From Siphonodentalium dalli (Eukaryota; Mollusca; Scaphopoda; Gadilida; Siphonodentaliidae): a stretch of 64,000 nucleotides of DNA. Location of the stretch: contig CP136065.1 in NCBI GenBank assembly GCA_032622095.1, forward strand, positions 98,525,343-98,589,342, in the 5' to 3' direction. Positions 48,711-60,625 of this stretch are shown piece after piece. Position 1 is the first letter of the stretch. The number at the start of each line of letters is the position of its first letter. The notes beneath the pieces were generated by a model, which saw only the letters and a list, made by a program, of their open reading frames with translations, had not been told where the DNA came from and ran no database searches. The position numbers were made by a program, and so were the translations under genes.

Positions 48711-50403
48711 TGTCATAGAAGAAAAGTATAAGGCAGAGGAAATGGATGAGGGAAACGACACAGTATGAGGGGTAATGGAGTGTGGGACAGGGGGATGGGA
48801 TGATATGACCGTGTATTAATTGGAAATGATAATGGATTAGGTAGTGTACACTGTTCATGGTTTTTAATATATGAATTAACATAAAGTGAAGAACTTAGGA
48901 GGCTAGGAAAAGCCACTCTATATAGGTGTATACATGTATATGGTGCAAAAGGGGGAAGGAGATGGGGAGAGCGTGAGGCAGGAAATTGTGGTAGAAGGGT
49001 ATAATTTGGAGAAAAACATTGAGGTGTAAACCTTACTTTCCTAGGAAAAAATTGGGATTGTTGTGGGTAGAACAGAGGTAAAATAAGAGTTGTATAAAAT
49101 GGAAAAGGGAGACATTAAAAGCATGAAAGGTGCTTATGGGAAAAGGGTAAAGGGGGGCAGTGGGAGAGTGTACAGAGGTGTATATCGAAGAGTATAGGAG
49201 GCTAAGAAAAGCCACTCAATATAGGTTTATACATGTAGATGGTGCAAAAAGGGGAAGGAGATGGGGAGAGCGAGAGGCAAGAAATTGGGGCAGAAGGGTA
49301 TAATTTGGAGACAACATTGAGGTGTAAGCCTTACTTTCCTAGGAAAACATTGGGATTGTTGTGGGTAGAACAGAGGTAAAATAAGAGGTGTATAAAATGG
49401 AAAAGGGGGACATTAAAAGCATGAAAGGTGCTTATGGGAAAAGGGTAAAGGGGCATTGGGAGAGTGTATATAGGTGTATAGCGAAGAGTATAGGAGGCTA
49501 ACAAAAGCCACTCAACATAGGTTTATATATGTGTAAAATGGGGAAGGCGATGGGGAGAGTGAGAGGCAAGTAAATGGGTGCAGAAGGGTATAATTTGGAG
49601 AATACGTTGAGTAGTAAGCATTACTTTCCTAGGAAAACATTGGGATTGTTGTGGGAAGAACAAAGTGTTTAGAGGTACAAAAGGGGAAGGTAAACAAGAA
49701 TGAAAGGTGGTTATGTGGAGCAAGGTAAATGGGGTATAGGGTAAAATACATAGAGGTGTATAGCAGAGAGCTGGGTTGGGGAACATGTACATAATTAAAG
49801 TAGATGAGATAAGAATAATCATTGAGTATATACCTAAATCATATGAAATGTGGGGGTTTTGCTTTGGAAGGAGAGGGGTTACCATGCTTGCAGACAGTAA
49901 TTATGGGTAAGAGCCGGCAAGGGGCTTAAATGGTATAGAAAATAAAATGGCACCAGGTAGAGGGAGTGAGAAAAGAGGGCCATATGGGTAAAAGTATAAC
50001 TAAATCATATGAACTGGGTGGAGGGGAGAAGAGATGGGTAAAAGGGGACACACATATATATATATATATATAATTTAGGTGTAAGCAGTTGATCGAAAAC
50101 ATAGGGGATGTAACGCGACAAAAGAGTAAACATAAAGCAGAGAATGAATGGAAAGTATTACATATATGTGTATGAACTTGGTGGTTTGTGTATTAAGGAT
50201 ACAGTAGTAAAAAGGAGAACACATGCAAAATGGTGTAAACTTATAGGAAATGACAGGGACATTGGGCAAAGAACATGAATGATGCACAAAGTAGCAAAAA
50301 GATGATGGCTAAGAAGTTCGGAAGGGAGGGGGTTATATTGGGTAAGGGTAAAAGTAGAATTGTGGTAAATATGTAGAAAGGTTATGTGTAAAATGGGGTG
50401 AAA
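48711..50403. other. Purine-rich asymmetric centre of the giant element
   Basis: This 1693-bp segment is not part of the inverted repeat. Its plus strand is strongly G/A-rich ('GGGGAAGGAGATGGGGAGAG' recurs) with a short (TA)n run near 50,055. Open frames on the minus strand (up to 120 codons) are low-complexity Ser/Pro/Leu/Tyr translations of the purine-rich strand and I do not accept them as genes. Confidence 0.8.
48897..49790. repeat. ~297-bp tandem repeat in the centre, three copies
   Basis: Units start at 48897, 49196 and 49492 with AGGAGGCTA and then 'AAAAGCCACTC'. Each contains 'CCTTACTTTCCTAGGAAAA' or a near variant and 'ATTGGGATTGTTGTGGG'. Copies diverge by several percent and the last is less regular. 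Confidence 0.85.
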
Positions 50404-52398
50404 TTTTTTTCGTGACGCTCGATCGCTTCCCCTTAACCCCACCCCTTTTAAAACGGGGGAGAGGGAGGGGCCGGCCTGCGCTTTTTTAGCCTCGAAAAGA
50501 ACGATAACTCTGTAACATACCGCTACACCGTATAAGATCGCTTCTGTGTGCGTGGTGAATCTTTATCATAACGCTTCTGTGTGTGAAAATGCTGTCAACC
50601 AAACTATACATCAACCAAACTTATAATTTTAGTTTAAAATTCTTTTGTATATTAGTTTTGTTTCAAATTCGCGTTTAAAAAAGTAGTCATTTCGCGTTGT
50701 TGTACTATGTCAAATGGCGTTTTTTTTATTCGTCGAATATAGTCATAATAGCACTTAAAATGTTTGTCAATTAGGGCTTTTTGTAACTACGTAATACGCG
50801 TTTATAAAAGGACCAATTTCATAACAGAAAATTAACCGTAAACAATGAAATTCGAAATAAAAATGTGTGCTTTTAACTATTTTGAAGAGGCAATTTTAGC
50901 ATTTGAAGTAAGTATCCAATAGGCTATATATATTCGAAATGCCATGTTTGTCATCTAACCACAAAATCTCGCTTGATAATGGGAGGGAAAAGATATGTTG
51001 CTGTCATTTACGAATATTGCATGAATATACTGATATAACACCTCATCGACACATATAATGGCTCATATCGTACATGTAACGTCATTCGAACGCACGTGAT
51101 GGTAGATGCAAGTCGCATTCCAGTCTCTGTCAGCTACAATATGATCTCATATACCAGGTATTTCTAAACATAGTTATCAAGGTTATGTAATATCTGACAT
51201 ACGTGGACATACTGCAATCGTAGTAATGAGTCACAATATATAAACATATTGTAGACACTAGGTGTGGAAAATTCATTAGATGAGTCATAAATTGACAATA
51301 TTTTTAGTACGTATTTGACAACTATAAAATAGGTTATTTCACTACATCACTAGCGGTCAAATCACGTTTTTACAGAGTACGAAATATACACTGAAATGCA
51401 CTCAGAATATTTGTGAAGTAGGCATTTTTTATAATACCTATTAGATGATTAGAAATCATCATGTTTGACGACTTATAAATGACCCAATTGATGAGATTAA
51501 TAACAGGCACATTGACACAAAATCAGACTTATACATATTTGACTACATTACCTTCTACATATAATGGTATAATGGTAAGACACAACAGACCACCATAGAG
51601 CAGCGTGTATGTATAAATGGTTAGTTGACTATACAATAAAGAGCGTTTATTCGTGATTTACCAGTGAAAGGGGGTTTAATATACGCCATGATGTACGTAT
51701 AGATACTATACTTTAAGAAATATGGACGTATATAGGTATATAGCAACGATGTAGACCCGCGTTATTATGCATAAATGAGTATGGTATGCATCAAACGGTA
51801 ACAACACTGAAAGTGTACACTGTTTGAACCGCCATAGACATCAGAATTGATGCGTTGTGCTGAGTTGTTTTGAGAAGAATATATGAAATTAATACGTGAT
51901 TACATTACATTCGTGTATATACTGACATATACCACGTATATAGTCCATAAAAAACGACATAGAATACGTGTGAAAACTCAACAGTTTGACTATGCGGTAA
52001 AGAGCTTTTATACGTGATTTACTAGTGGCAATTGCACGTGTCTCAATGCACGTATATGTACTGGATTTGCTTTAAGAAACAGGGACATATACATAAACCT
52101 GACGCGCATTTATATACTTGTATAGACCTTTCGCGACACGATACTGTCACATGGGCGATGTATCCTCTGTATAACAGACTATATTTAAAGGAGTAACAAT
52201 ACATATAATTGATGAAAATAAATCACTAAGTACTTATATACTAGTCTACATCAGATGGGCTCTTTATTTTCTACATGTAATGGAGATTTTAGAGCAATAA
52301 TATGAAATGAACTATGACTATGACTGGAATACCAAGTTGTTGAACGGCTGTTATCATTCCGTTTGTCCTCGTATAGCTAAATTCAGCAACGGATTTTG

Positions 52399-52412
52399 AT
52401 TGGTTATAAATA
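52399..52412 (+). promoter_or_regulatory. CCAAT and TATA boxes of the orphan gene, right copy
   Basis: ATTGG (52399-52403) followed by TATAAATA (52405-52412), 167 nt before the ATG. The tight pairing and mirror-image conservation support a real promoter, though the spacing to the CCAAT box is unusually short. Confidence 0.5.
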
Positions 52413-52578
52413 TTATAATAAGAACTAAATACATTACCGTTAGCTATTATAGATCAAAAGCTCACTAGGTATGGGTACGAACAACCGATTGTGTTAATTA
52501 TATGAGAAACTCATGCCCAATGACATGTGAGTTAGCGGATTTACTCGAATAAACAGATGGTTTTGTAAATTAGGAATT

Positions 52579-53157
52579 ATGGAGGAAATATTACCCACAG
52601 AAATGCTTGAGAAAATTTACAAGGAGTTAGTTAACGCGTCAACGATACATGGAGACATCAAAACAGAATTACAACATACATGGTTCTTAAGGGAGAGTAA
52701 AATAATAATTACGGAACTTCTAGAAGGAAATTTTGATGATGGTAGAAAGAGATTGAATGCTTTGATGGAGAGATCAGAATTTGAAACAGATACCTTACTG
52801 GATACTTTGGATCAACTGTTTTCTGAGTGTTGGATATTTAGTGGTATTACTAAAAAAGACATATATGAGATTCGTGTACTTATCGGTGATAACTTTGCCC
52901 GCTTCGCTGAATACCGTAGCACGGTTTTTAATGACTATAGTTTGGAATTCGAAGAAGTTACATCAATTTATGGTTACATTATTATGAGGGAACCTTGTCC
53001 TATTTTCACTATTGAAAAGATGTTAAATGAACAACTAGTTTTGGATTACATTGTAAGCACAACTAAACCTATTTCAGAATTAAATAGTGAATTAGTTTGG
53101 ACATTCGGAACGATTTGGAGCTATGGAGACTATTCGCTTACGACTAAAAAAGGGTGA
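52579..53157 (+). CDS. Orphan 192-aa protein of the giant element, right copy
   Basis: Mirror copy of 45956-46534 with the same 192-residue translation. It is transcribed toward the right end, so the two copies point outward from the purine-rich centre. Frame and stop (TGA at 53155-53157) are intact. Conserved-looking internal segments include 'LDQLFSECWIFSGITKKDIY', 'GDNFARFAEYRSTVF' and a C-terminal 'ELVWTFGTIWSYGDY' rich in Trp and Tyr. Two perfectly identical copies could reflect recent origin or arm-to-arm gene conversion, so identity alone does not prove selection. Compact size, no intron, a near TATA box and a near AATAAA are virus-like features. Function unknown. Confidence 0.75.
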   Translation: MEEILPTEMLEKIYKELVNASTIHGDIKTELQHTWFLRESKIIITELLEGNFDDGRKRLNALMERSEFETDTLLDTLDQLFSECWIFSGITKKDIYEIRVLIGDNFARFAEYRSTVFNDYSLEFEEVTSIYGYIIMREPCPIFTIEKMLNEQLVLDYIVSTTKPISELNSELVWTFGTIWSYGDYSLTTKKG

Positions 53158-53315
53158 ACACGGGACCCAATCGTAATAACATAAATATCCAGACAGAGGT
53201 GTCAATTGCCGGTGTTTGATGAACATAACTAAACTCCAAATATGCTACACGTAATAAGTTGATAAAAACCCATGGTTTGTGTGTTTAAGCTTGTATAGCG
53301 TTATTCCTTTTAAAT

Positions 53316-53321
53316 AATAAA
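53316..53321 (+). terminator. AATAAA polyadenylation signal, right copy
   Basis: AATAAA 159 nt past the stop codon, followed by AGTGCAATTT. Mirror of 45792-45797. Confidence 0.55.
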
Positions 53322-54388
53322 GTGCAATTTACCTCATTTCCTATAACCGATTTAGTCATAAATGTATCCCATATGCTAAAAATAACTTACCATCGGGAAT
53401 ATTGGCCTTCGGTGATTTAACCACCCACTATTTGTTTTATATGAAACACAGTGGTGCATATGACCATGCCCAACAAAAATATATTCAATAATTGGTTGCC
53501 GATTAAAAATCCTTGAAATATACCTTTGATACATCAGGGTGCTTCTTTACCGCCATGTGTCTAGTCAATTACGCAAACAGTGTGTATCGTTCCCACTAGC
53601 TTTCTCTGTACAGATTGTTATGATTGGCATTCCGTTAAATTACATCCGAATAGTTTGGATTCGTACCCATATGCCAATTCAAAACTCATTAAGAGCGCGC
53701 TGATGAAGGTGTATAACTTTAATACTTCATGTCTATAGGCTAGTAACGGGAACCCATTGCGGCCAGTACATGTATATCGTATATATATATTGATGTAGGC
53801 AGTGGGTGTACCTATCTCACGGCCTGCCTAACTAGCTCTCTCTACCATTACCACATCTATCATATACACAAGCGTTCGAGTATGAACGATGGTCGGTTAG
53901 AACCTATGACCTAAAAAGGGCCTGGGGACCGATCATATTCAAGTTACATATAATTTACATTTGAAGCATAGTTTTAATGGGGTTATAACTTGAACGGTAA
54001 GTGGCTATATATAGCTAATACGACTGACTTAGACCATATTTTGCCATTCTAAATGATACAAATGCTTACATATTAATCTATGTGAAGAGTGAGTACGCAT
54101 TTTGTCTGTGGCATAAACTGGCATATTGATATAAAATAACAACCATTTGTAAGCTAAATAACACTGTATATAATATACAAAAATACCCAACTCCATTCGA
54201 AATGCAGAGAATTGAGTTACCTGCTCATGTAATTCACATGAAACGTGATGTGCATCAATGTGGTACAATATTATGCTATAGGTACCATTTCTAAAGTATA
54301 CAACCATAACTCATCACTAGAAGACCTTAATCCCGAGTTATTGTGTTGTGTGTAACAGCGGGACTCAGTAATGGGTGTTCTTTGCTTT

Positions 54389-55940
54389 TGGATTAGGTTG
54401 CTTCGGTGACCATGTTGAACCCTATGCGTAATGTATTGTCTGATTATAGACACAAATGATGTGTACCTTTAAGGTATGTGACCCCGCGGGTATAATACTA
54501 TGCTATTGGAACCATTTCTGAAGTAAATAAGTTTACTACGGTGGACATGTTTAACCCTACGTGTAATGTATTGTCTGATTATAGACAAAAGTGACGTGTA
54601 CCTTTAAGGTATGTGATACCACCGGTACAATACTATGTTATTGGAACCATTTCTGAAGTAAATAAGCTTACTACGGTGGACATGTTGAACCCTATATGTG
54701 TAATGTTTTGTGTGATTATAGACAAAAGTGACGTGTACCTTTAAGGTGTGTGATCAAAATACGGTCAATTGTATGAACAATTTCTGAAGTAATGACACAT
54801 CAATGCCTTCATTTCCTACAATGTTGTCTCGTGCATCGAATGCACATGCATATGTAACTTGAAAGCCACTATGTTATAATGTTGTTGTCTAACACACACT
54901 GGGTAATTTTATATGAATGAAAGCATGTAGATTGCAAAAATCTTTATTAAAACTATGGACGTTTTTGAAAATAAAGAGCGTTTTTTATTTATGGATACGA
55001 TGAATTATGTTTAAATGCTTAATTTTAAATATAAATTTAGTAAACGATGGACATTAAGACAAATTTTGAAAATAAAGAGCGTTTTTTATTTATGGATGGA
55101 CGGAATTAGGTTTAAATGCTTGATTTTAAATGTAAATTTAGTACAATTCAGACAAATTTGAAAATAAAGAGCGTTTTATTGATAGATACACTGAGTTAGG
55201 TTTAAATGCTTAAGTGACGTGTTCGTTTAATGTATGTGACCACGGGTACAATAGTATGCTATATGAACCATTTCTGAAGTAATGCCACCTTATTATTATC
55301 AGTAACACTGTGCCAATGCATTATATTATGTATGTCTGTCTCTCATAAATGTACAGGCTAATATGACCTATAAATTGAAGGTAAGTGGATAGTCTGTTAC
55401 AATGTTGTTGTCGTAAATTTTATTTGAATGAAAGCATGTAGATTGCATAAATCTTTGTTAAAACTATGGACGTTTTTGAGAAATAAAGAGCGTTTTTATT
55501 GATGTATACGCGGAATTAGGTTTAAATGCATAAATGACGTGTACCTTTAAGGTATGTGACCAAAATGCGGTGTTTGTATGTTATTTGAACCATATCTGAA
55601 GTAGTGACACCTTATTATTATCAGTAGCACTGTGCCAATGCATTATATTATGTATGTCTGTCTCCCATAAATGTACAGGCTAATATGACCTATAAATTGA
55701 AGGTAAGTGGATAGTCTGTTACAATGTTGTTGTCGTAAATTTTATTTGAATGAAAGCATGTAGATTGCATAAATCTTTGTTAAAACTAGGTACATTCAAA
55801 CTATTTGGGAAATAAAGAGCGTTTTTGTTGATGTATACGCGGAATTAGGTTTAAGTGCATAAATAACGTGTACCTTTAAGGTATGTGACCAAAATGCGGT
55901 GATTTGTATGCTATTTGAACCATATCTGAAGTAGTGACAC
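54389..55940. repeat. Internal tandem repeats of the right arm
   Basis: Mirror of 43173-44724. On this strand the recurrent words read 'TGACGTGTACCTTTAAGGTA' and 'AAATAAAGAGCGTTTTTATT', each present about five or six times. Confidence 0.85.
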
Positions 55941-57691
55941 ACTAGAAAACCTTAATTTCTACAGAAACATTAATTTTATTTATCTCTCAGTCTCCACAGA
56001 TGCAGAAGCCATTAGGAGCATGCATTTGAATGACAGACCTATCGTGGCATTAAATGACTTAAACATGTGTTTAATTACGAAGCTTCGAGAAATTGTGTGT
56101 AGGATTTACTTTATTTGAAATGTTCAAATATCTATTGGCAAGGCGTTGATTGATTCCTAATAGTTCGATTACAGATATTAAAGGGGTATTTAGAGAAAAA
56201 GCTTAACTAATGTTAGTGATGATTTAATCAATTGTACCATAACAGTTGACCATTAGGAGGGATACATAATGGGGAGTCAGTATGTATTCAGGGTTCATGC
56301 CGCTCGCAGTATAACTTTTGTGAGAATTAAATTGCATGGGTTATGCTCTGTAAGCATATGTTGGCTGCTTGGAGTTAGATGTGTATTTAATACCTAGATG
56401 GTCTCCCACGTGCTGAGAACTTTGTAGATTATTTTAATTTTATTAATTGTTTCAGAGGCAGCTAGAAAGGCATTTTATTTTTCCTAACCAATATGTGCAA
56501 ATGATACCGGCCCCTGAATATTTTTTATTCAAATTAGTGCAGGCTTAAATGTTTTATCACCTAGTGGTATGCATAATTTCATTAATCTGTTTCACCGCTT
56601 TATCCCCGTCGGTATGGAGAATGTTCCAGAATGGTTACATGTTGTGTTATTAGCTTGAGAGCTCTGTGCCCTGCAGTAGGTGCATTGTGTTCCCACGTGC
56701 TTAGAAGTTAATTAACAGACAAAGGTGCGTCTGCCTTCAGCATTGTTAGTTTAAAGGGCCATATGCGAGTATGAAGTGTCTTAAACGAATACATTATGGA
56801 TTTACTATAATGTTGTAGAAGACACAAATTTCCAGATTATTCCACCTGAATTGAATTAAGTCTTGAAACGTACAACTCATAAAAATAAGTGCGAGTGCAG
56901 TGTTATGAAGATTGCGATGGTTTTATAAGATATATCTTTATTCTAGAACGTACTAGTGATCTTTGAAACGCCCACACTAATTTGATGTTATTCTGGAACA
57001 TTTTTATTGTTATGGAACAATGTGGAACATTTTTTTTTCTCGAACATTCTAGATTGTTTTAATTTGTCGGCTTTTTCATAACCTTTTAGAAAGACAATTT
57101 CTTACCCAATAGGTGCAAATGATATGTGGCCCATGTTTGAATGAATTACACATTAGACCGGCTATTATCTACGGTTACCCCCGAATGTGTTTGAACGCTT
57201 AAATTACCAGATAAATTCATGGTGAAAACGCACTTAGTGCATCGCGTGCTTAGTGCACATCTGGCATCGTTTAAACCATTATAGAATATATTCCATGATG
57301 CTCTGTTATTGTTAGAAAGCGTGCCTCGTGGAATGTGTTTTCTACCAGGTACATAACAGTTAATAAATCTGTGAGATCAATAATGTTTTTATTAAAGGTA
57401 AAAAAAGTTAAAGGGGCCGAAGTGTTTTAAGGAGATTTGATAAATAATTTTAAATGCCTATATTCTATGCGTGGTAAATAGATAGATGCTATGATAGCCA
57501 ATGTGTGTACTGGGTGAAATTAACATCGGGACTTTACAGTTATATAATTTTAAAGAGACCGTAGACAAATATGAATTTTATTACACGAATACATTATGGA
57601 TTTTACTAGAAAAAAATAGAATTTTCCAGAAACAAAAAATTTACTAGATTGTTCCAGAACAATAAAAATGTTCCAGAACAAAAAAAAAATG

Positions 57692-57709
57692 TTCCAGAAT
57701 TTTCCAGAA
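57692..57709. promoter_or_regulatory. Heat-shock-element-like motif (right arm)
   Basis: TTCCAGAATTTTCCAGAA, the mirror of 41404-41421, about 190 bp from the right terminus. Confidence 0.5.
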
Positions 57710-57897
57710 CAATAAAAATGTTCCAGAAATTACGTGGGAAGGAGGAGCGATATATAATAATTAAAGGGGGCGTTACCATACCATGGGACCATATATACAC
57801 AGCATAGGAAAGGGGGCGTTGCCATACTATGGAGCCATAGACCTATAGGAAAAAGGGGTCCCACACATACATGACCCAGAGTTACAATCATGCTGCT

Positions 57898-57903
57898 CAT
57901 ACC
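57898..57903. repeat. 6-bp target-site duplication CATACC, right
   Basis: Second copy of CATACC, followed directly by GGAAAGG as in uninterrupted units. Confidence 0.93.
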
Positions 57904-58885
57904 GGAAAGGATTTTTGTAATCCGAGAAGAAATGCAAGAGTTACGGGCCCTCAAAGTTTGCAATTTGGTCCCATGTGCTTGTGCTCACATCTCCTCCGAA
58001 GATATCGAACTTAGGATGTCATCTGATATCCCAGTGCGTGCGGTCGGAAGAGAGCACGCGATGTGCCAAATTTTGCCAGTGTCGGTTAAGTGTTGTGGAT
58101 CAGGGGAGGGGCGGTCCGGGGTACCAATTTTTTATTCTTCTCCGAATCAGATGAAACTTGGAGTGTAACATCTACACCGCCAACCGATCTAGAAACTGAA
58201 ACAATTTCGAAAATCCATTGAAAAATGACGGAGTTGCGGTCCTTCAAACAATGCAAATTTGGGCCCATGTGCCTGTGACCTCATCTCCTCCGAAGATCAC
58301 AAACTTAGGATGTCATTTGATATCGCAGTGCGCGCGGTCTGAAGAGAGCACTCGATGTGCCAAATTTCGCAAGTGTCGGTTCAGTGTTGTGGGTCAGGGG
58401 AGGGGTGGTCCGAGGTACCAAAATTTAGTTCGTCTCCGAATCATATGAAACTTGGTATATAACATCTACCTTATACGTTGATCATAAAACTGAAAACAGA
58501 TCGTAAATCCGTTAAAAAATGGCGGAGATTTGGGCCCTCAAACTTTGAATGTGGGCCCGTATTCTTTCTAATAAACAAAATGTTATTCGTCTCTGAATGA
58601 GACAAAATTTATAACAAATAATCAATGTAACTAGCTGATCACAATACTCAAAACAATTTTAAAATCCATTGGAAAATAACGGAGTTACGGGCTCTCAAAA
58701 TTCGCATTTTGGGCCGGGTTTGACTATTTCCCAATCCCGTCACCCAATTTCGAGGCAGGGGTGGGGTCACTTCCAAAGACTTGAGATCAACCCACACATG
58801 TTAAGGGAAAGATATAATCATCCTACTTCATATTTTCCGTCCCTTAACTGCGATTTATTGAGCTCATGATTTGGCCTATTATTAT
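57904..58885. repeat. 1740-bp tandem array, unit 4, right part
   Basis: The remaining 982 bp of the interrupted unit. 758 plus 982 is 1740, the regular unit length. Confidence 0.95.
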
Positions 58886-60625
58886 ACTTCCATGGTGTAA
58901 CCAAGGAAGTATATTGTTTTTCTACTGAGGTCGTTTTCCGTTTATTTCGAAATAATCAGAAACTGATTGCAGTAGGAACGCGAAATCTCTAGCGAATGTA
59001 GGCATCGAAGGTTTACTACATATAATGGTATCCGGATTTCCGCCCAATGTTTCTTGGCGGAGTTATGGCCCTTTTGCGATTATTTTTCATTGTTATTATT
59101 ATTATTATTATTATTATACTTGACACTTTTGTAACCACTATTACTCGAAAAGTACAAGAAGTAGGACACTAAAACTTGGTAAGTAGGTTGGGGTACATGA
59201 GTTCTATGCCTATGGCCCATAACGATTTTGTCCGCGCTTTCACCGAGGAGTTATCTCCCTTTATTTGAAAAAATGTCAGTTTATTATCTCGGAAATTATA
59301 AGAAGCAGAGCATCGAAAATTAGACCGTATGCACATCTCGATATGCACTACTGCCCACGGGCATAAAAACTTGTGTCCGCGCTTTCCCTGAAGAGTTACC
59401 GCCCATAGTTGGCAAACCTCTATTTTATTGTACTCTGTTGTCCTCCCGTATCATTCCAGATAACTGTATTTGGTTTTTGTAGTCGTGTTGACCGTTGTCA
59501 GCTTAGTCCGAAGAAGAAAATTTGACAGGGTTGGCCATATATTTTTACACTGGGGTGGGGGCAAAATTTTCGCAATTTTTTTTTTGTATTGACATTCATC
59601 TATTTAAGTATGTAGATTCCATGAACGAAAACAAACCCATACCGGAAAGGATTTTTGTAATCCGAGAAGAAATGCAAGAGTTACGGGCCCTCAAAGTTTG
59701 CAATTTGGTCCCATGTGCTTGTGCTCACATCTCCTCCGAAGATATCGAACTTAGGATGTCATCTGATATCCCAGTGCGTGCGGTCGGAAGAGAGCACGCG
59801 ATGTGCCAAATTTTGCCAGTGTCGGTTAAGTGTTGTGGATCAGGGGAGGGGCGGTCCGGGGTACCAATTTTTTATTCTTCTCCGAATCAGATGAAACTTG
59901 GAGTGTAACATCTACACCGCCAACCGATCTAGAAACTGAAACAATTTCGAAAATCCATTGAAAAATGACGGAGTTGCGGTCCTTCAAACAATGCAAATTT
60001 GGGCCCATGTGCCTGTGACCTCATCTCCTCCGAAGATCACAAACTTAGGATGTCATTTGATATCGCAGTGCGCGCGGTCTGAAGAGAGCACTCGATGTGC
60101 CAAATTTCGCAAGTGTCGGTTCAGTGTTGTGGGTCAGGGGAGGGGTGGTCCGAGGTACCAAAATTTAGTTCGTCTCCGAATCATATGAAACTTGGTATAT
60201 AACATCTACCTTATACGTTGATCATAAAACTGAAAACAGATCGTAAATCCGTTAAAAAATGGCGGAGATTTGGGCCCTCAAACTTTGAATGTGGGCCCGT
60301 ATTCTTTCTAATAAACAAAATGTTATTCGTCTCTGAATGAGACAAAATTTATAACAAATAATCAATGTAACTAGCTGATCACAATACTCAAAACAATTTT
60401 AAAATCCATTGGAAAATAACGGAGTTACGGGCTCTCAAAATTCGCATTTTGGGCCGGGTTTGACTATTTCCCAATCCCGTCACCCAATTTCGAGGCAGGG
60501 GTGGGGTCACTTCCAAAGACTTGAGATCAACCCACACATGTTAAGGGAAAGATATAATCATCCTACTTCATATTTTCCGTCCCTTAACTGCGATTTATTG
60601 AGCTCATGATTTGGCCTATTATTAT
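58886..60625. repeat. 1740-bp tandem array, unit 5
   Basis: Matches unit 3 by eye, including the A variant in 'GGGCATAAAAACTTG'. Confidence 0.95.

Larger units (their letters stand above)
41216..57897. mobile_element. Giant 16.7-kb inverted-repeat element, Polinton-like ends
   Basis: The element starts AGCAGCATGATTGTAACTCT and ends with the exact complement. It has two near-identical inverted arms of about 7495 bp around a 1693-bp asymmetric centre. It is flanked by CATACC and interrupts one unit of the 1740-bp array. Excising it with one CATACC gives a unit of exactly 1740 bp. AG...CT ends, a 6-bp duplication and a 15-20 kb length match Polinton/Maverick elements, whose retroviral-type integrase makes 6-bp duplications. 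I see no DNA polymerase B, integrase, ATPase, protease or capsid gene, and the arms are far longer than usual Polinton termini. It would therefore be a non-autonomous derivative moved in trans. Alternatives are a foldback element, or a Dada/IS3EU-type element, which also can give 6-bp duplications. Confidence 0.85.
50404..57897. repeat. Right arm of the giant inverted repeat
   Basis: Reverse complement of 41216-48710, one base shorter. It starts inside at the T7 before CGTGACGCTCGATCGCTTCC. Confidence 0.95.

Noticed and set aside
49523-49885. 120-codon and other minus-strand open frames in the centre of the giant element
   Set aside because: They are low-complexity Ser/Pro/Leu/Tyr translations of a purine-rich strand and shift with each tandem repeat.
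41216-57897. CRISPR-like, integron-like or bacterial operon structure
   Set aside because: Direct repeats lack regular unique spacers, and nothing in the window looks bacterial.
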